Made by a program: the position numbers and the translations under genes
Source of the DNA: an uncultured Fibrobacter sp.
GTDB taxonomy: Bacteria > Fibrobacterota > Fibrobacteria > Fibrobacterales > Fibrobacteraceae
NCBI RefSeq assembly: GCF_937877005.1
Contig: NZ_CALEFV010000235.1
Location: 1-15,925, forward strand
DNA: 15,925 nucleotides
Direction of reading: 5' to 3'
In this document: piece by piece, positions 15,132-15,925 of the stretch
Numbering within the stretch: the first letter of the stretch is position 1
Layout of the letters: each line of letters starts with the position of its first letter
The notes under the pieces: generated by a model
What the model was told of the DNA's origin: nothing
The model's input: the letters and a program-made list of their open reading frames with translations, nothing else
Database searches by the model: none

Positions 15132-15677
15132 TTACTTAAAGATCGTCTTGCGGTAGTACTGGAGTTCGGCAATGCTTTCGCGGATATCGTCCAGTGCCTG
15201 GTGCTTTTCCATTTTCTGGAATTCTGGTAAGTCAGGGTACCAGCGGAAGGTCAGTTCCTTGATGGAACTCACGTCGATGTTCCTGTAGTTCAGCCAGCCG
15301 GTCAAAAGCGGCATGTACTTGTACAGAAAACGCCTGTCCTGCGTAATGGAATTCCCGCAGAGCACGTTTCCGCGTTCGGTGGTGAAGGGCTTGATGAAGT
15401 CGAGCGTCATCTTGTCGGCGTCGGCCATGGTGAGGGTGGACTTGCGGCAGCGTTCCACAAGCCCGCTTTGGGTGTGGTGCCGTTTGTTCCAGTCATCCAT
15501 GCCTTCAAAAATGTTCTCGGTCTGATGAATCGCCAATACAGGCCCTTCGGCCAAAATATTCAAGTTCGGGTCGGTGACTATCGTCGCGATTTCGAGAATG
15601 ACGTCCCTCTCCGGCTCAAGACCCGACATTTCGAGGTCCATCCAGACGAGGTTCGGTGCGCTTTTAATTCTTGCCAT
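15132..15677 (-). CDS. orn: Oligoribonuclease (DEDDh 3'-5' exoribonuclease)
   Basis: A 181-residue protein, the standard size, that degrades 2-5 nt RNA fragments (nanoRNA, and pGpG from c-di-GMP turnover) to mononucleotides in the cytoplasm. Catalytic acids are visible as WMDLEMSGL (D14, E16), GNSITQDRRFL (D114) and KHQALDDIRES (H159, D164), the complete DEDDh set in Orn spacing. It is the first gene of orn-PBP-lgt. The ATG has no obvious Shine-Dalgarno. A GATATTTC stretch about 15 nt upstream on the minus strand is a weak promoter candidate. Confidence 0.96.
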   Translation of the reverse strand: MARIKSAPNLVWMDLEMSGLEPERDVILEIATIVTDPNLNILAEGPVLAIHQTENIFEGMDDWNKRHHTQSGLVERCRKSTLTMADADKMTLDFIKPFTTERGNVLCGNSITQDRRFLYKYMPLLTGWLNYRNIDVSSIKELTFRWYPDLPEFQKMEKHQALDDIRESIAELQYYRKTIFK

Positions 15678-15855
15678 GATGGGCGTAATTTAGAAATATC
15701 TAGGGGAGATCTTTTTTTAAAAGTGGAAAGCGGGGCGAAAACGCATTTTTTGCCGTGAATGGGATATTTTGGTTTTGTGATAAAAATGTATTCTTTTTGT
15801 AGTATATTTCTAAAAATTAAAAATAAAATAGCACTCTGTAAGTTTTGTTTTTTTC

Positions 15856-15863
15856 TATATTTG
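15856..15863 (+). promoter_or_regulatory. Candidate -7/-10 promoter box of the fabF-like gene
   Basis: TATATTTG, identical to the box before tRNA-Arg, ends 8 nt before the ATG at 15872. There is no Shine-Dalgarno, so the leader would be at most a few bases. The rest of the intergenic region 15678-15855 is AT-rich with T-runs and shows no hairpin or RNA gene that I can support. Confidence 0.45.
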
Positions 15864-15871
15864 GGCACATT

Positions 15872-15925
15872 ATGGAAGAAGTTGTAATTACAGGTATGGG
15901 GTGCGTTTCCGCCCTCGGCAATACG
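15872..15925 (+). CDS. fabF: Beta-ketoacyl-ACP synthase (FabF-type), N-terminal 18 residues
   Basis: The visible residues MEEVVITGMGCVSALGNT match the conserved first strand and loop of KAS II/KAS I enzymes (xVVITGxGxVSxxGNx). These elongate acyl-ACP in fatty-acid synthesis in the cytoplasm. The gene runs off the right edge, so the active-site Cys and the two His residues cannot be checked. FabB or a specialised (polyketide or polyunsaturated fatty acid) KAS is not excluded. Confidence 0.8.
   Translation, partial: MEEVVITGMGCVSALGNT

Noticed and set aside
15731..15752. GCG-AAAA-CGC followed by ATTTTTT as a terminator
   Set aside because: The stem is only three base pairs, and no plus-strand gene ends there.
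15678..15871. Possible small RNA or riboswitch upstream of fabF
   Set aside because: The region is AT-rich with T-runs and shows no stable stem-loops or known riboswitch core that I can recognise.

Overview
The window reads like a chromosomal segment of a Gram-negative bacterium with an outer membrane. It encodes a signal-peptide-bearing beta-barrel protein, an RND-type lipid exporter, Lgt and an AlgJ-like periplasmic acetyltransferase. Base composition is close to balanced, many genes lack a clear Shine-Dalgarno sequence, and several starts are preceded by an AT-rich TATATTTG/TATATTTT box that resembles the Bacteroidetes -7 element (TAnnTTTG). My best guess is a member of Fibrobacterota (Fibrobacter-like) or another FCB-group lineage. 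This is an inference from style and gene content, not a database match.

Layout. (1) Positions 1-744, minus strand: a partial YciO/Sua5-type gene running off the left edge, preceded by a YraN-family gene. (2) Positions 836-8024, minus strand: a tightly packed run transcribed RND/MMPL exporter -> class I aminotransferase -> FHA-ABC transporter -> Ser/Thr protein kinase. Its junctions are a 20-nt overlap, a 13-nt gap and a 4-nt overlap, and it ends at a perfect 10-bp inverted repeat. (3) Positions 8056-9516, plus strand: an Omp85/BamA-like barrel protein without POTRA domains, divergent from the RND gene across only 31 nt. It is followed by tRNA-Arg(CCT) and a strong intrinsic terminator. (4) Positions 9691-12842, plus strand: an AlgJ/AlgX-like SGNH protein, an orphan HigA-type antitoxin-like HTH protein, and PmbA/TldE translationally abutted to the HTH gene, ending at a bidirectional terminator. 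(5) Positions 12884-15677, minus strand: an orn -> penicillin-binding transpeptidase -> lgt operon with 1-3 nt gaps. (6) At the right edge, plus strand: the first 18 codons of a FabF-type ketoacyl-ACP synthase.

Most of the window concerns the cell envelope. The exporter/barrel pair suggests movement of a hydrophobic substrate towards the outer membrane. The kinase and FHA-ABC transporter form a signalling-transport pair like mycobacterial PknF/Rv1747, with an added external sensor-like domain on the kinase. Lgt and the transpeptidase handle lipoprotein and peptidoglycan maturation. No phage, transposon, CRISPR array or classical defence island is visible. The most unusual features are the kinase/transporter/exporter/barrel cluster, the TATATTT(G/T) boxes 4-8 nt upstream of start codons (suggesting leaderless mRNAs), and the antitoxin-like gene fused translationally to pmbA.

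No stretch over 300 bases lacks a gene. The largest gap, 15678-15871, is AT-rich and holds only the candidate fabF promoter.
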